Shown here one piece after another: positions 47,872-54,884 of a stretch of 64,000 nucleotides of DNA. Source of the DNA: Porphyromonadaceae bacterium (GTDB lineage Bacteria > Bacteroidota > Bacteroidia > Bacteroidales > Dysgonomonadaceae); the NCBI GenBank assembly GCA_021372865.1, contig JAJFTO010000003.1, positions 34,201 to 98,200 of the forward strand, written 5' to 3'. The notes under the pieces were generated by a model. It searched no databases, was not told the DNA's origin, and worked only from the letters and a program-made list of their open reading frames with translations. Numbering within the stretch: the stretch's first letter is position 1; each line of letters opens with the position of its first letter. A program made the translations under genes and the position numbers.

Positions 47872-48375
47872 ATGTTTGACATCAGATTCAGAGATGCAGA
47901 TATTTCGGACTTGACAAGAATTGTTGAAATATACAACTCAACGATTTCATCAAGGATGGTCACCGCTGACACCGAGAACGTCTCAGTGGAAAGTATGCAA
48001 AAATGGTTTAACGAACATAATTCCGTAAAAAGACCTCTTTGGGTCATTGAAGATGACAGAGGCCAGGTAATAGCCTGGGTAAGTTTTCAATCATTTTACG
48101 GGAGACCAGCCTATGATGCAACAGTAGAAATTAGTATATACATAGACACAGACCAACGAGGTAAAGGCTTGGGAAAGCAAATTCTTCAATACTGCATTGA
48201 TAAAGCACCAAATTTTGGAGTCAGGACCTTACTCGGTTTTATTTTTTCACACAACGAACCAAGTTTGAGATTGTTCAGACATTTCGGCTTCGAAGATTGG
48301 GCAACACTTCCAAACGTAGCATTACTTGATGGGCAAGAACGAGGATTAAAAATTTTAGGAAAACGAATTAATTAA
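47872..48375 (+). CDS. GNAT family N-acetyltransferase (phosphinothricin acetyltransferase-like)
   Basis: A 167-residue cytosolic acetyltransferase. The N-terminal part FRDADISDLTRIVEIYNSTI and the acetyl-CoA loop DQRGKGLGKQIL followed by FIFSHNEPSLRLFRHFGFED match the PAT/YwnH group that acetylates amino-acid-like amines. The gene ends 24 bases before the left end of the integrated element, so before insertion it was the convergent neighbour of mnmE. Confidence 0.88.
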   Translation: MFDIRFRDADISDLTRIVEIYNSTISSRMVTADTENVSVESMQKWFNEHNSVKRPLWVIEDDRGQVIAWVSFQSFYGRPAYDATVEISIYIDTDQRGKGLGKQILQYCIDKAPNFGVRTLLGFIFSHNEPSLRLFRHFGFEDWATLPNVALLDGQERGLKILGKRIN

Positions 48376-48399
48376 AAAAAATGAAGTAATGAAGTGATA

Positions 48400-48417
48400 T
48401 TATTTGCCGATGCAAAA
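48400..48417 (-). other. left attachment site, displaced original mnmE tail
   Basis: TTATTTGCCGATGCAAAA. On the minus strand it reads TTT TGC ATC GGC AAA TAA, coding FCIGK-stop, though no mnmE body follows it on this side. It is the ancestral 3' end of mnmE left behind by integration. The core shared with the right end is CCGATGCAAAA at 48407-48417. Confidence 0.92.
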
Positions 48418-48734
48418 TGTGAAACAACTGGCATAACCAGTTGACATACATAATAAAAACTCCGTTTGTTAGGTGATCGGGTAACAAACTGGTAACACAA
48501 TACAAAAATAATATACTTTTGCAGGCTTTTCTATGATCCAAAGATAGGCAAATTATTTAAACATGAATTATCTCACCCGGAAAAGTAAAACCATAAAAAG
48601 AGTTCCTGAAACAAGCGGAAAGTTGCGGCAGTAAGTATGTGATTGTCCGAAGTATGAAAGAAGCGATCCAGGAAATGAGGAATTATTTAAAATAATGTGT
48701 ACGTTTGTGAATTAACTATTTAACAAATTTATTC
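48418..48734. other. left-end recombination region of the element, no clear gene
   Basis: It contains an inverted repeat AACTGG-N5-CCAGTT (about 48427-48443), the arm-like repeat at 48478-48497, a TACTTTTG promoter-like box near 48514, and a short plus-strand coding-like remnant ending MKEAIQEMRNYLK-stop (about 48654-48693). The 15-base sequence AATTATCTCACCCGG (about 48567) recurs near 50579. No intact gene. Confidence 0.55.
48478..48497 (+). repeat. left copy of a 20-bp arm-type direct repeat
   Basis: CGGGTAACAAACTGGTAACA matches the right-end sequence at 63686-63705 at 17 of 20 positions in the same orientation. Position near each end suggests integrase arm-type binding sites. Confidence 0.6.
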
Positions 48735-48971
48735 ATGGAAAGAGTAATCAGTTTTTCTTCGTCTATTAAGGCCCCATTTTCCTTGCCAAACGAGATAGAG
48801 TTACCAAGAGAATTAAATCAATTATTAAAAGATGGATTTACTGTGAAAAGCATTTATCAGGAATCAGTTTTAAAAAAACGCAGCAATAAAGTATGGTTTT
48901 GGCAAACACTTGAAACTGTAAATGAATATTTCGTAATGATGACAATTATACTCGAAAAGAAAGACAGTTGA
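48735..48971 (+). CDS. small hypothetical protein
   Basis: A 78-residue frame starting at ATG (MERVISFSSSIKAPFSLPNE), with mixed charge, no membrane segment and a WFWQTLETVNEYFVMMTIIL hydrophobic-aromatic stretch near residues 54-73. I do not recognise it. It is the first gene inside the left end of the element and reads away from the attachment site. The 140 bases after it carry a fragment FHEKIAQVARKRIK in another frame that looks like eroded coding DNA. Confidence 0.45.
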   Translation: MERVISFSSSIKAPFSLPNEIELPRELNQLLKDGFTVKSIYQESVLKKRSNKVWFWQTLETVNEYFVMMTIILEKKDS

Positions 48972-49114
48972 TTTTGAACCAGGATTATCACCCTATTTTT
49001 CATCTCAACCAAAAACCTTAGATTCCACGAAAAAATTGCCCAGGTAGCCCGGAAAAGAATCAAAAGAAGTTATTTAATATGTTTTACAAAGTGGCTATTA
49101 GAAAATAGATAAGT

Positions 49115-49612
49115 TCAAACATCCTCATTATCAAATATATTCATTTGTATTTCAGGCATTTGAGGTATATTGTTAACTGCGATTAATCCTTTCGCATAAG
49201 TAGTTAAATGTGCATCATTACTGTATATTATATTAGCGTTATAAGCTAAAGCGGTAGAGACAATCATAAAATCGGTTTTCATCTTTTCTCTCCTAATACC
49301 GTTGTCATATGCAAATTTTTTTAAATCCATAAAACGACTGTTTAATATGTTTGCATATCTAATCGCACAAAGTGTATCAAAATTTCCAATTATGAAATTT
49401 TCTGAAATTAGACTCATAATTTCCGAGTGTTTTTCTCTTGGTTCAGGTGACAATATTTCAGCAATAACAACTGTTGGAATTAAGAGATGATGTTTTTCCT
49501 CATCAGCCCATTTAAAGAAATATTCGGCACGTTGAATCATGTTTTCTTGACCTTCGGTGCACTGCTTTTTTATTCCCCAAATTAATATTTGAGAATCAAT
49601 ACAAAGAATCAT
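49115..49612 (-). CDS. PIN domain ribonuclease-like protein
   Basis: A 165-residue protein with the PIN fold signature: D6 in MILCIDSQILIWG, E52 in VVIAEILSP, D114 in EKMKTDFMIVSTAL and D133 in IIYSNDAHL. These four acids bind Mg2+ in VapC-type RNases. It is longer than VapC toxins (about 130 residues). It sits 2 bases downstream of a 259-residue unknown protein, and the pair probably forms one functional unit, by analogy a toxin with its partner or a defence pair. No VapB-like antitoxin is seen. Confidence 0.78.
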   Translation of the reverse strand: MILCIDSQILIWGIKKQCTEGQENMIQRAEYFFKWADEEKHHLLIPTVVIAEILSPEPREKHSEIMSLISENFIIGNFDTLCAIRYANILNSRFMDLKKFAYDNGIRREKMKTDFMIVSTALAYNANIIYSNDAHLTTYAKGLIAVNNIPQMPEIQMNIFDNEDV

Positions 49613-49614
49613 GG

Positions 49615-50397
49615 TTATAAGTTTCTAAACAAAGCATCGTTTATCTCTTGAGTGGTATTATATTTATCCCAAACTCCGCTTGTTATATTATTTTTTATTT
49701 GCTGAACAGTTTTAAATGAATTTCCTTCGTTATAGATAACAATGCTGCTGTATTTAAATGACATAACCTTGAATGTTTCAGCATCCCACACAGCCTCACC
49801 TTTAAGTCCAATATATTGATATAGTTTTATAGCTAATTTCTGTGCTTCATCTTCTGGGATATCGATAGTGACTTTGTAATCTTCATTGACTTTTAAGTGT
49901 AAATTTGGCTTTTCTCCACCTATATCAATAAGCTTTCCATAAATAACAGTATCACCTTTAAATACATTAGTAATCATTTTTTTTATTTGTGTTTCATTTG
50001 TGATTTTAGACAACTCATTATTGTTGAGTTTAAAAGTAGCAACACACTCATAAGTTTTTGTGAACTTAACAATATTTTTCAACGCATAAGTAGCCTCTGA
50101 TGGTATTTGAGTGTAATTATTATTATTTATGCTTTCTGTAATTAAAAGATAGCTTGATATTACTAATGGAATAGCTAATAATGGTTTAAAAAAAATATCC
50201 AAGCTGTTGTTACCAATATTACAAAAAGAAAATAACACTTGTTCTGTATCTATTTCTGGGTGTTTATTCTTTATTACTTGACACAAAACATTCTCAAAGT
50301 TAACAATTTGAGTAGCTATCTCTGAAGGTTTAACTACATCGGGGTTAATTCCGTTGCCGCTAAAATTTAATTCTAATATGTTATCAGTTTCTAACAT
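49615..50397 (-). CDS. unknown partner of the PIN protein
   Basis: A 259-residue protein (from MLETDNILEL) that I do not recognise. It has an N-terminal alpha/beta segment, a hydrophobic stretch SLDIFFKPLLAIPLVISSYLL (about residues 63-83) that could be one membrane helix, and a C-terminal strand-rich part ending NDALFRNL. I chose ATG 50397 because a TACTTTTG promoter lies at 50407-50414 inside the longer open frame to 50436. The gap to the PIN gene is 2 bases, so co-translation is expected. Confidence 0.65.
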   Translation of the reverse strand: MLETDNILELNFSGNGINPDVVKPSEIATQIVNFENVLCQVIKNKHPEIDTEQVLFSFCNIGNNSLDIFFKPLLAIPLVISSYLLITESINNNNYTQIPSEATYALKNIVKFTKTYECVATFKLNNNELSKITNETQIKKMITNVFKGDTVIYGKLIDIGGEKPNLHLKVNEDYKVTIDIPEDEAQKLAIKLYQYIGLKGEAVWDAETFKVMSFKYSSIVIYNEGNSFKTVQQIKNNITSGVWDKYNTTQEINDALFRNL

Positions 50398-50406
50398 TTT
50401 ACGATG

Positions 50407-50414
50407 CAAAAGTA
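50407..50414 (-). promoter_or_regulatory. -7 box (TACTTTTG) for the PIN operon
   Basis: On the minus strand TACTTTTG ends 9 bases before the ATG at 50397, so the mRNA would be leaderless or nearly so. Confidence 0.55.
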
Positions 50415-50585
50415 CAATATATTTGCAATAATCCAATTTTATAACGTTAAAATCGTTGTTTTGTTCTTTGTTTATTTCGCTTATATAATACTGGAAATCA
50501 CAAATGTACTCCTAACTATTGAGTTACATTGACTATTACAGTGTATTATGCAATGGTACAGGCGTTTTGGATTTTGAAAATTATC

Positions 50586-50912
50586 TCACCCGGCAAAATT
50601 ATACCAAATCGATTTTACCTTTAATCTCCTGGTATCATAATTTTCAACAAATGCTTTTATTGAATTTCTTGCCCGATGGGAACGATTATAGCATATCTTT
50701 CTGTTTATATCGCTCTCTTTCCAGTTATCCCCGGATTCTCCATCAAAGTAACGAAAACAAAAAGCTTCAATATCGAGCGGATCAGTATGAGGCTCTATAT
50801 CTTCAATGGCTTCGTGGATGATTCTCGTTTTCCGCAGGATCTCCCCGGCCCTATCCTCTTCATCATCTGCAAGGTCCTCACCCTCGATTGAATAAGCTGT
50901 ATTTTTTGGAGC
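50586..50912 (-). pseudogene. start-less open frame, eroded unknown gene
   Basis: A 108-codon frame on the minus strand has coding-like composition: an acidic head (EGEDLADDEEDRAGEIL), then IEAFCFRYFDGESGDNW and NRSHRARNSIKAFVENYD, ending SIWYNFAG-stop. It has no ATG, GTG or TTG at a suitable place and follows an in-frame stop directly, so it looks like the C-terminal end of a lost gene. Plus-strand frames over the same bases (50519-50821, 50676-50891) have poorer composition. I do not recognise the family. Confidence 0.45.
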
Positions 50913-50949
50913 TTATTATATTTTATAGTATTTTCAGGTCAAAAAAAAT

Positions 50950-51555
50950 ATGAACAAAATCAACAGAAGAGAGAGAGACACGAATGAAATGTGTATTGAG
51001 GCACTTGAAGAGATGCTAATAGCCATTGACTTTTGTCTCGGATATCAAAAGAAAAACGACCCTTTAAAATGGAGCGTAAATATTAACGATATTGAACGGG
51101 GCGTATTGGGGTTACCTGCGGCTGCCTTAATGTTTTGCATTGTTGATACGATAGGAAGCATGTATATTGATAAAGTTCTGGAATTTAATGTGGACGGCAC
51201 TAAAAAAAAGGAGAAAAAAATAAATGAAAAACGTATTCGTTCATTTTTCTGGATTTTAAATTCTGACTATTTTAATTTGAACTTGTCTGAAGATGATATA
51301 TCAACAATATACAATTTGAGAAGCCGGCTTCTACATAATTCATATATTCTGAAAAAGACAATACTTTCTTTAGATTCCGGGAAACCTTTTATTGAAAAGC
51401 GGGGAGATGAAGTTTTTTTTATTCATTTAATTTCTTTCCTTGATGCATGCAGATCTGCGGTCTCCAAGTTTAAAGAAAGAATCTCAGATTTGGAGCCTAA
51501 ACTTGTTTATAATGAACCATCTATAAATATAAATGAAAATTATCCAACAACATAG
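50950..51555 (+). CDS. unknown protein with HEPN-like Rx4H motif
   Basis: A 201-residue, largely helical protein. The region IYNLRSRLLHNSYIL contains R124-x4-H129, the spacing used by HEPN RNases, and it lies between predicted long helices as in that fold. The N-terminal half has LEEMLIAIDFCLGYQ and VDTIGSMYIDKVLEF helices. The match is motif-level only. The gene stands alone, reads rightward and ends at TAG directly before a perfect hairpin (51558-51586). A role as RNA-targeting cargo is a guess; a plain structural helical protein is the alternative. Confidence 0.5.
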   Translation: MNKINRRERDTNEMCIEALEEMLIAIDFCLGYQKKNDPLKWSVNINDIERGVLGLPAAALMFCIVDTIGSMYIDKVLEFNVDGTKKKEKKINEKRIRSFFWILNSDYFNLNLSEDDISTIYNLRSRLLHNSYILKKTILSLDSGKPFIEKRGDEVFFIHLISFLDACRSAVSKFKERISDLEPKLVYNEPSININENYPTT

Positions 51556-51557
51556 AA

Positions 51558-51586
51558 TACTAAACATTTTAGTATAATGTTTAGTA
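51558..51586 (+). terminator. perfect 11-bp hairpin after the HEPN-like gene
   Basis: TACTAAACATT pairs with AATGTTTAGTA around TTAGTAT, starting 2 bases after the stop. AT-rich, so it could be a terminator or a protein-binding palindrome. Confidence 0.6.
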
Positions 51587-51846
51587 CTTAATTTGTTCCC
51601 TGATATCGGGTTTTCTCAGGTTTTCAATTTGAGGTTTCTTTAGGTTTTTATCTCTTTTGAACACTAACATTCCTCCACCATCTTACGACCAAAAAGCGCA
51701 GGGGGATTAACGAAAGCCTATAATATTGTTGGCTCAATTTAAGAAGTTTTCAGCCACTTTCTCCATTAAGATGGGTATTGTATCAACTTTATGTGTGAAA
51801 TGAGGCCAACAATTACCTGTGCTACCCCAGCGTTTAAAATTGATAA

Positions 51847-51873
51847 GCCCCCACTATCCGGAATCGTGGGGGC
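51847..51873 (-). terminator. GC-rich hairpin downstream of the DUF3853 gene
   Basis: GCCCCCAC pairs with GTGGGGGC (8 bp, 11-base loop). On the minus strand it follows the operon end by about 40 bases and is a likely terminator, though its T run is weak. Confidence 0.6.
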
Positions 51874-51910
51874 TGTTGAGTATAAAAAAAAAGTATGTTT
51901 CGGGTTATGA

Positions 51911-52180
51911 TTATTTTTCTCTGAATAATCTTAATGCCAGATCAGCATCAACTACGATCTTCCGGCCTACTTGCGTGATAGCCTTCTTGATTTTTCCGCT
52001 GTTTTTAATCCTCTGTGCTGTGGATGTTGAACAACCAAAAATTTCGGCGATACCCTTTAACCCGTAAACAATTCTCTTTTCAGGAGTCTTCTCTAACTTT
52101 TGTACCGGCTTTTCACTTTGGAGTATATCCAACAGCTCTCCCACCGTCAACTGCCATAGAGGTCTATCTCTGTCAATCAT
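51911..52180 (-). CDS. DUF3853 helix-turn-helix protein
   Basis: An 89-residue protein of the Bacteroidota-specific DUF3853 family: YGLKGIAEIFGCSTSTAQRI followed by IKKAITQVGRKIVVDADLAL. The HTH is of the excisionase/MerR-like kind. These genes are common on conjugative and phage-like elements. It is the last gene of a four-gene leftward operon; its start overlaps the stop of the previous gene by 4 bases. Confidence 0.82.
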   Translation of the reverse strand: MIDRDRPLWQLTVGELLDILQSEKPVQKLEKTPEKRIVYGLKGIAEIFGCSTSTAQRIKNSGKIKKAITQVGRKIVVDADLALRLFREK

Positions 52181-52386
52181 ACTGCAACGTTGTTAAATTT
52201 AATCCTTAATCTTTCTAACAATTCAAAATACTCATCCAATGAAAAGGATTCCATCAGAAAATCAATTTCATTCTTGATCTTGCCACTCTCGTACACTTTG
52301 ATAAGAAAGTTTTCAAAATCAACTACTACCCGAACGTCTTTATTGATGCAGGTAGTCATCTTACTTTTTATAAATTTTGTTTCCAT
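52177..52386 (-). CDS. small unknown protein
   Basis: A 69-residue protein, basic N-terminus (METKFIKSKMTTC) then acidic helical C-terminus (FSLDEYFELLERLRIKF). I do not recognise it. It overlaps the downstream DUF3853 gene by 4 bases and the upstream gene by 26 bases, so all are co-translated. Confidence 0.55.
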   Translation of the reverse strand: METKFIKSKMTTCINKDVRVVVDFENFLIKVYESGKIKNEIDFLMESFSLDEYFELLERLRIKFNNVAV

Positions 52387-52690
52387 GATTAATTGAATTT
52401 TTAATTATTGTCATTTTGTGAAGTGTACCCGGTTTTTGTCTGTAATAAAATGGGCCAGTAGAAAAACAGTCGTTTTCTCTTAACGCCCTGTTTTCGTCTA
52501 ACGCCCTGTTATAAGCTTCAAGCATTCCGTTGTAAGTTTCAAGCATCCTGTTATAGGTGGCTGCGTCAACATACAACCTTCCCCCGATAAACTTAAGATC
52601 CATATCTGGAAACCTGTTTTTGTCGTCCATAATATCTTTGATTTGCGCCCCGGCCGAAGCCGGAGCGGGTTTATTAAAAATTGTAGTCAT
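52361..52690 (-). CDS. small element protein with heptad-like repeat
   Basis: A 109-residue protein (from MTTIFNKPAPASAG). The middle carries FIGGRLYVDAATYNRML and then a helical repeat (YNGMLEAYNRALDEN) with Tyr/Leu periodicity, probably a short coiled coil. Unknown family; small proteins of this kind are frequent in Bacteroidota phage early operons. An alternative ATG lies at 52708. It overlaps the upstream gene by 17 bases. Confidence 0.5.
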   Translation of the reverse strand: MTTIFNKPAPASAGAQIKDIMDDKNRFPDMDLKFIGGRLYVDAATYNRMLETYNGMLEAYNRALDENRALRENDCFSTGPFYYRQKPGTLHKMTIIKNSINHGNKIYKK

Positions 52691-53021
52691 AAAACTTTTC
52701 GGGTGCATTTCTCAGTACATATCTGCTGCCGTCCTTGGCGTACCATCGCCCATCTTTGTGTTTTCTGATGGTGATGATTGGGTTCTCAGCGTTAGATGAG
52801 TAGCTCCACTTTTGCAGGGAGTTGTTGGTGTGTCCTAAAAATCCACCAGGCCGGAATGAGGCAGCGAGATCCTTTTTTGATTCTTCCGTGATCTCTGCAT
52901 CCATCTCGCGAACTTCTATCGTATTGTCTGTTCTCTGCCTTATCACCTCGAAAGGGTGAATGTCCGTGTACAACATCTGGTTTGCGTACTTCTCTGTAAC
53001 GGGTTCTTTGATTACTTTCAT
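52674..53021 (-). CDS. conserved phage-type early protein of unknown function
   Basis: A 115-residue protein with a characteristic C-terminal part: KWSYSSNAENPIITIRKHKD, then GRWYAKDGSRYVLRNAPEKF and YDYNF-stop. I recall similar C-termini in prophage early regions of Bacteroidales, but no function is known. It is the first gene of the leftward operon, divergent from the XRE repressor, so it is probably expressed early on derepression. Confidence 0.6.
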   Translation of the reverse strand: MKVIKEPVTEKYANQMLYTDIHPFEVIRQRTDNTIEVREMDAEITEESKKDLAASFRPGGFLGHTNNSLQKWSYSSNAENPIITIRKHKDGRWYAKDGSRYVLRNAPEKFYDYNF

Positions 53022-53059
53022 AACTGTAAATATTAAATTAGTGTTTTAATTATTTGCCC

Positions 53060-53067
53060 CAAAGTTA
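53060..53067 (-). promoter_or_regulatory. -7 box (TAACTTTG), leftward early promoter
   Basis: TAACTTTG on the minus strand, 39 bases upstream of the ATG at 53021, directly next to the palindrome at 53070-53085. Confidence 0.6.
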
Positions 53068-53069
53068 AA

Positions 53070-53085
53070 GTATATTTTAATATAC
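53070..53085. promoter_or_regulatory. palindromic operator candidate of the XRE repressor
   Basis: GTATATT-TT-AATATAC, 7-bp perfect arms. It lies between the expected -33 and -7 elements of the leftward promoter, where a bound repressor would block it. Confidence 0.55.
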
Positions 53086-53161
53086 AGGGCTGCATTTATA
53101 GTTAATATTACTTAATAATTAAATTATAAATTGTTTTTTTCGTAATTAATTAAAATACTAT

Positions 53162-53169
53162 TATATTTG
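53162..53169 (+). promoter_or_regulatory. -7 box (TATATTTG) for the XRE gene
   Basis: TATATTTG lies 32 bases before the ATG at 53201. Confidence 0.6.
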
Positions 53170-53200
53170 CAAACAAAAACAAGAATTAAATTATATTTAT

Positions 53201-53449
53201 ATGAGAGTAAAAAGAATACTGAAAGAAAAAGGAATCACAGCAAAACAACTTGCTGAACAGATTGGAATGTCTGAAGTGGGGCTTTCTGTAGCTTTATCTG
53301 AAAACGGCAACCCATCATTGTCTACATTGCGAAAAATAGCGACTGAGTTAGATGTGCCTATTTCTGATTTATTTGAAGACAGGAAAAATGACGGGCTGAT
53401 AACTTGTCCTAATTGTGGTTTTTCTATTACGATTGAAGTGAAAAAATAA
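53201..53449 (+). CDS. XRE family repressor with C-terminal CPNCG motif
   Basis: An 82-residue DNA-binding protein: Cro/CI-type HTH over residues 2-60 (KGITAKQLAEQIGMSEVGLS, then PSLSTLRKIATELDVPISDL) and a tail with CPNCGFSITIEV, a half zinc-ribbon also seen in other Bacteroidota XRE proteins. It is the only rightward gene in this part of the element and divergent from the early operon, the layout of a lysogeny repressor. Confidence 0.85.
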   Translation: MRVKRILKEKGITAKQLAEQIGMSEVGLSVALSENGNPSLSTLRKIATELDVPISDLFEDRKNDGLITCPNCGFSITIEVKK

Positions 53450-53658
53450 TAGGTGAAAAACTACTGTAAAAGGTCTTTTTCTTCTTTGTTGTCCGCACAG
53501 GACAATAATATCAAATGATTATCAGTATTTTACATAAATGTGGCACAGTAGGTGGTACCAATTTATGGGAATCACGGTAATTTTCCTCCCTTTTCGGGCT
53601 TGTATATTCGGGGCCAAACTTCATAACAGGGAGAGGCAATAACACCTCTCCACTCATT
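53450..53658. other. spacer after the XRE gene with a hairpin
   Basis: A 7-bp stem GGAGAGG (53630-53636) with CCTCTCC (53645-53651) lies just beyond the stop that ends the read-through extension on the minus strand. A 48-codon minus-strand frame (53511-53657, MSGEVLLPLPVMKFG) begins 1 base after that stop; I could not support it as a gene. Confidence 0.4.
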
Positions 53659-53739
53659 TTAATAATTTCCGGCCAGCATATCATCAACAAACTTGTTTGA
53701 AGCTGCCTGGGTTCCTCCTGTGGCTCCCTGCTGTGGATT
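53659..53739 (-). other. in-frame coding-like extension beyond a TAG stop
   Basis: Directly after the TAG (53740-53742) ending the 225-residue gene, the same frame continues 26 codons (NPQQGATGGTQAASNKFVDD, then MLAGNY) to a TAA. Composition is coding-like and the hairpin at 53630-53651 follows. It is either a lost C-terminus cut off by a nonsense mutation or a read-through product. Confidence 0.55.
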
Positions 53740-54417
53740 CTACATCACTACATTAAACTCACGCCATTTAAAGGGTGCGTTTCCTGTCTCAATAAAATAG
53801 TCTGTTGGCACCACATCTCCATTTTCATCGTACTCCAGGAAATATTCCATTTGCCCCTGGATGAATAGCTTCACCCCAAATGTAGGATCTACACTCAGAT
53901 AATTTCCTATTTCATTCATCGCATCGGCCAGCTTTTGAACGGATTTAAACCGCTTGATCTGGTCGGGCGATTCGGCGTAGACTTTGAATGATTCAATAAT
54001 GGATTCCTCCACTCCATCCCGGATTACTACCTTTCCCTTTTGAATTTCAAAACTACCATTGTAAATGAAGCCGGGCAAATGGCTGTTACCTCTTAGGATT
54101 GTATCAACAATACCATCAATAGCTGGTATTTCAATCATCTCCTTTTTGATCGGCAAGCCCTTGAAATCTTCGGCAATCCTGCTTCTTACAAATTCAATAA
54201 TATAGTCCTCGTTCGGCTTCGGTCTTTTTGGCGGGATGCTATTAATATCTGGAATGATCATATTCCCCAGTTCTTCAATAGTAACCGGATCCTTCTCTTT
54301 GATGATCTTTGTAACTTCGTTGAAAATCATTTGTAGATCTGTCAATGATACCTTCAGGTAATTGATCTGCTTAGCTGCTTCACTTTCGTAAAACTTCACC
54401 AGTATTTTTTCTTCCAT
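53740..54417 (-). CDS. unknown phage-type protein, possibly nonsense-truncated
   Basis: A 225-residue, soluble, acidic protein (MEEKILVKFYESEAAKQINY at the start; YIIEFVRSRIAEDFKGLPIK in the middle; GNAPFKWREFNVVM at the end). I do not recognise the family. It is the last gene of the leftward terminase-containing block. It stops at TAG, and the frame continues sensibly for 26 more codons, so the original protein was probably 252 residues. It follows the 65-residue gene with a 20-base gap. Confidence 0.65.
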   Translation of the reverse strand: MEEKILVKFYESEAAKQINYLKVSLTDLQMIFNEVTKIIKEKDPVTIEELGNMIIPDINSIPPKRPKPNEDYIIEFVRSRIAEDFKGLPIKKEMIEIPAIDGIVDTILRGNSHLPGFIYNGSFEIQKGKVVIRDGVEESIIESFKVYAESPDQIKRFKSVQKLADAMNEIGNYLSVDPTFGVKLFIQGQMEYFLEYDENGDVVPTDYFIETGNAPFKWREFNVVM

Positions 54418-54437
54418 AATTTTCGCTGTTAATAGGT

Positions 54438-54635
54438 TTACTCTTTGTTGATGTCCTTCATAAGCTGTATGAAATCAGCCTCATCTTTATCAGCCTTCTT
54501 TTTCGCCAGCTCTTCCGGATCTTCTGCGGATTCCTTTTTACTCGCTTCCTCTGTTTTGGCGAGAAGTGCATCAAACTTCTCCGACTGTTTCTCTACAAGG
54601 TCTAAAAGCCTCTCTACTCTGTCTTCTGTGCTCAT
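54438..54635 (-). CDS. small charged coiled-coil protein
   Basis: A 65-residue, highly charged protein (DRVERLLDLVEKQSEKFDAL, then KKESAEDPEELAKKKADKDE). It is all helical with heptad spacing of Leu/Val in the first half. Small charged proteins next to terminase genes can be scaffold- or capsid-size-determining-like, but nothing identifies this one. About 250 bases lie between it and terL. Confidence 0.55.
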   Translation of the reverse strand: MSTEDRVERLLDLVEKQSEKFDALLAKTEEASKKESAEDPEELAKKKADKDEADFIQLMKDINKE

Positions 54636-54704
54636 AATTTTTTAATTTTGAAATTTATAATTAAACATAATGATAGTTATAAGGAAACCCTAATTTATCA
54701 AACG

Positions 54705-54717
54705 TCTGATAATCAGA
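54705..54717. promoter_or_regulatory. 13-bp palindrome between terL and the 65-residue gene
   Basis: TCTGAT-A-ATCAGA is a perfect odd-centred palindrome in the 250-base AT-rich spacer 54636-54884, upstream of the 65-residue gene on the minus strand. It could be an operator; no other feature was seen in the spacer. Confidence 0.4.
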
Positions 54718-54884
54718 TTAATATTTTTTTACTTTACAAACTGTCAATTTTTAACAATTCACCGATAGTGGAAAAATGTTTAAAAAACTGCTTATTTTGT
54801 TTGTTTTGCATCCGTTTTTAGTCTTTTTGGCGTTAAAATGATATTTTTGCGATATACTGTTTCAATTGATAAGCTTACAGTTTT

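Larger units (their letters stand above)
51556..51910. other. 355-base spacer with two strong hairpins
   Basis: It separates the left-end cargo from the leftward DUF3853 operon. Besides the hairpins at 51558-51586 and 51847-51873 I see no gene. The middle part (51590-51830) is AT-rich with stretches like GGTTTTCTCAGGTTTTCAATTTGAGG. Confidence 0.5.

Noticed and set aside
50519..50891. Plus-strand frames over the start-less minus-strand frame
   Set aside because: Composition and lack of promoter make the minus-strand reading the better one; neither plus-strand frame resembles a known protein.
53511..53657. 48-codon minus-strand frame after the read-through extension
   Set aside because: It is well placed but contains a hairpin, has no recognisable family and ends in a hydrophobic run; not enough support.
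54795..54884. Read-through of the terL TAG
   Set aside because: The frame stays open for about 29 codons, but the composition is AT-rich spacer-like and TerL ends normally at this point.
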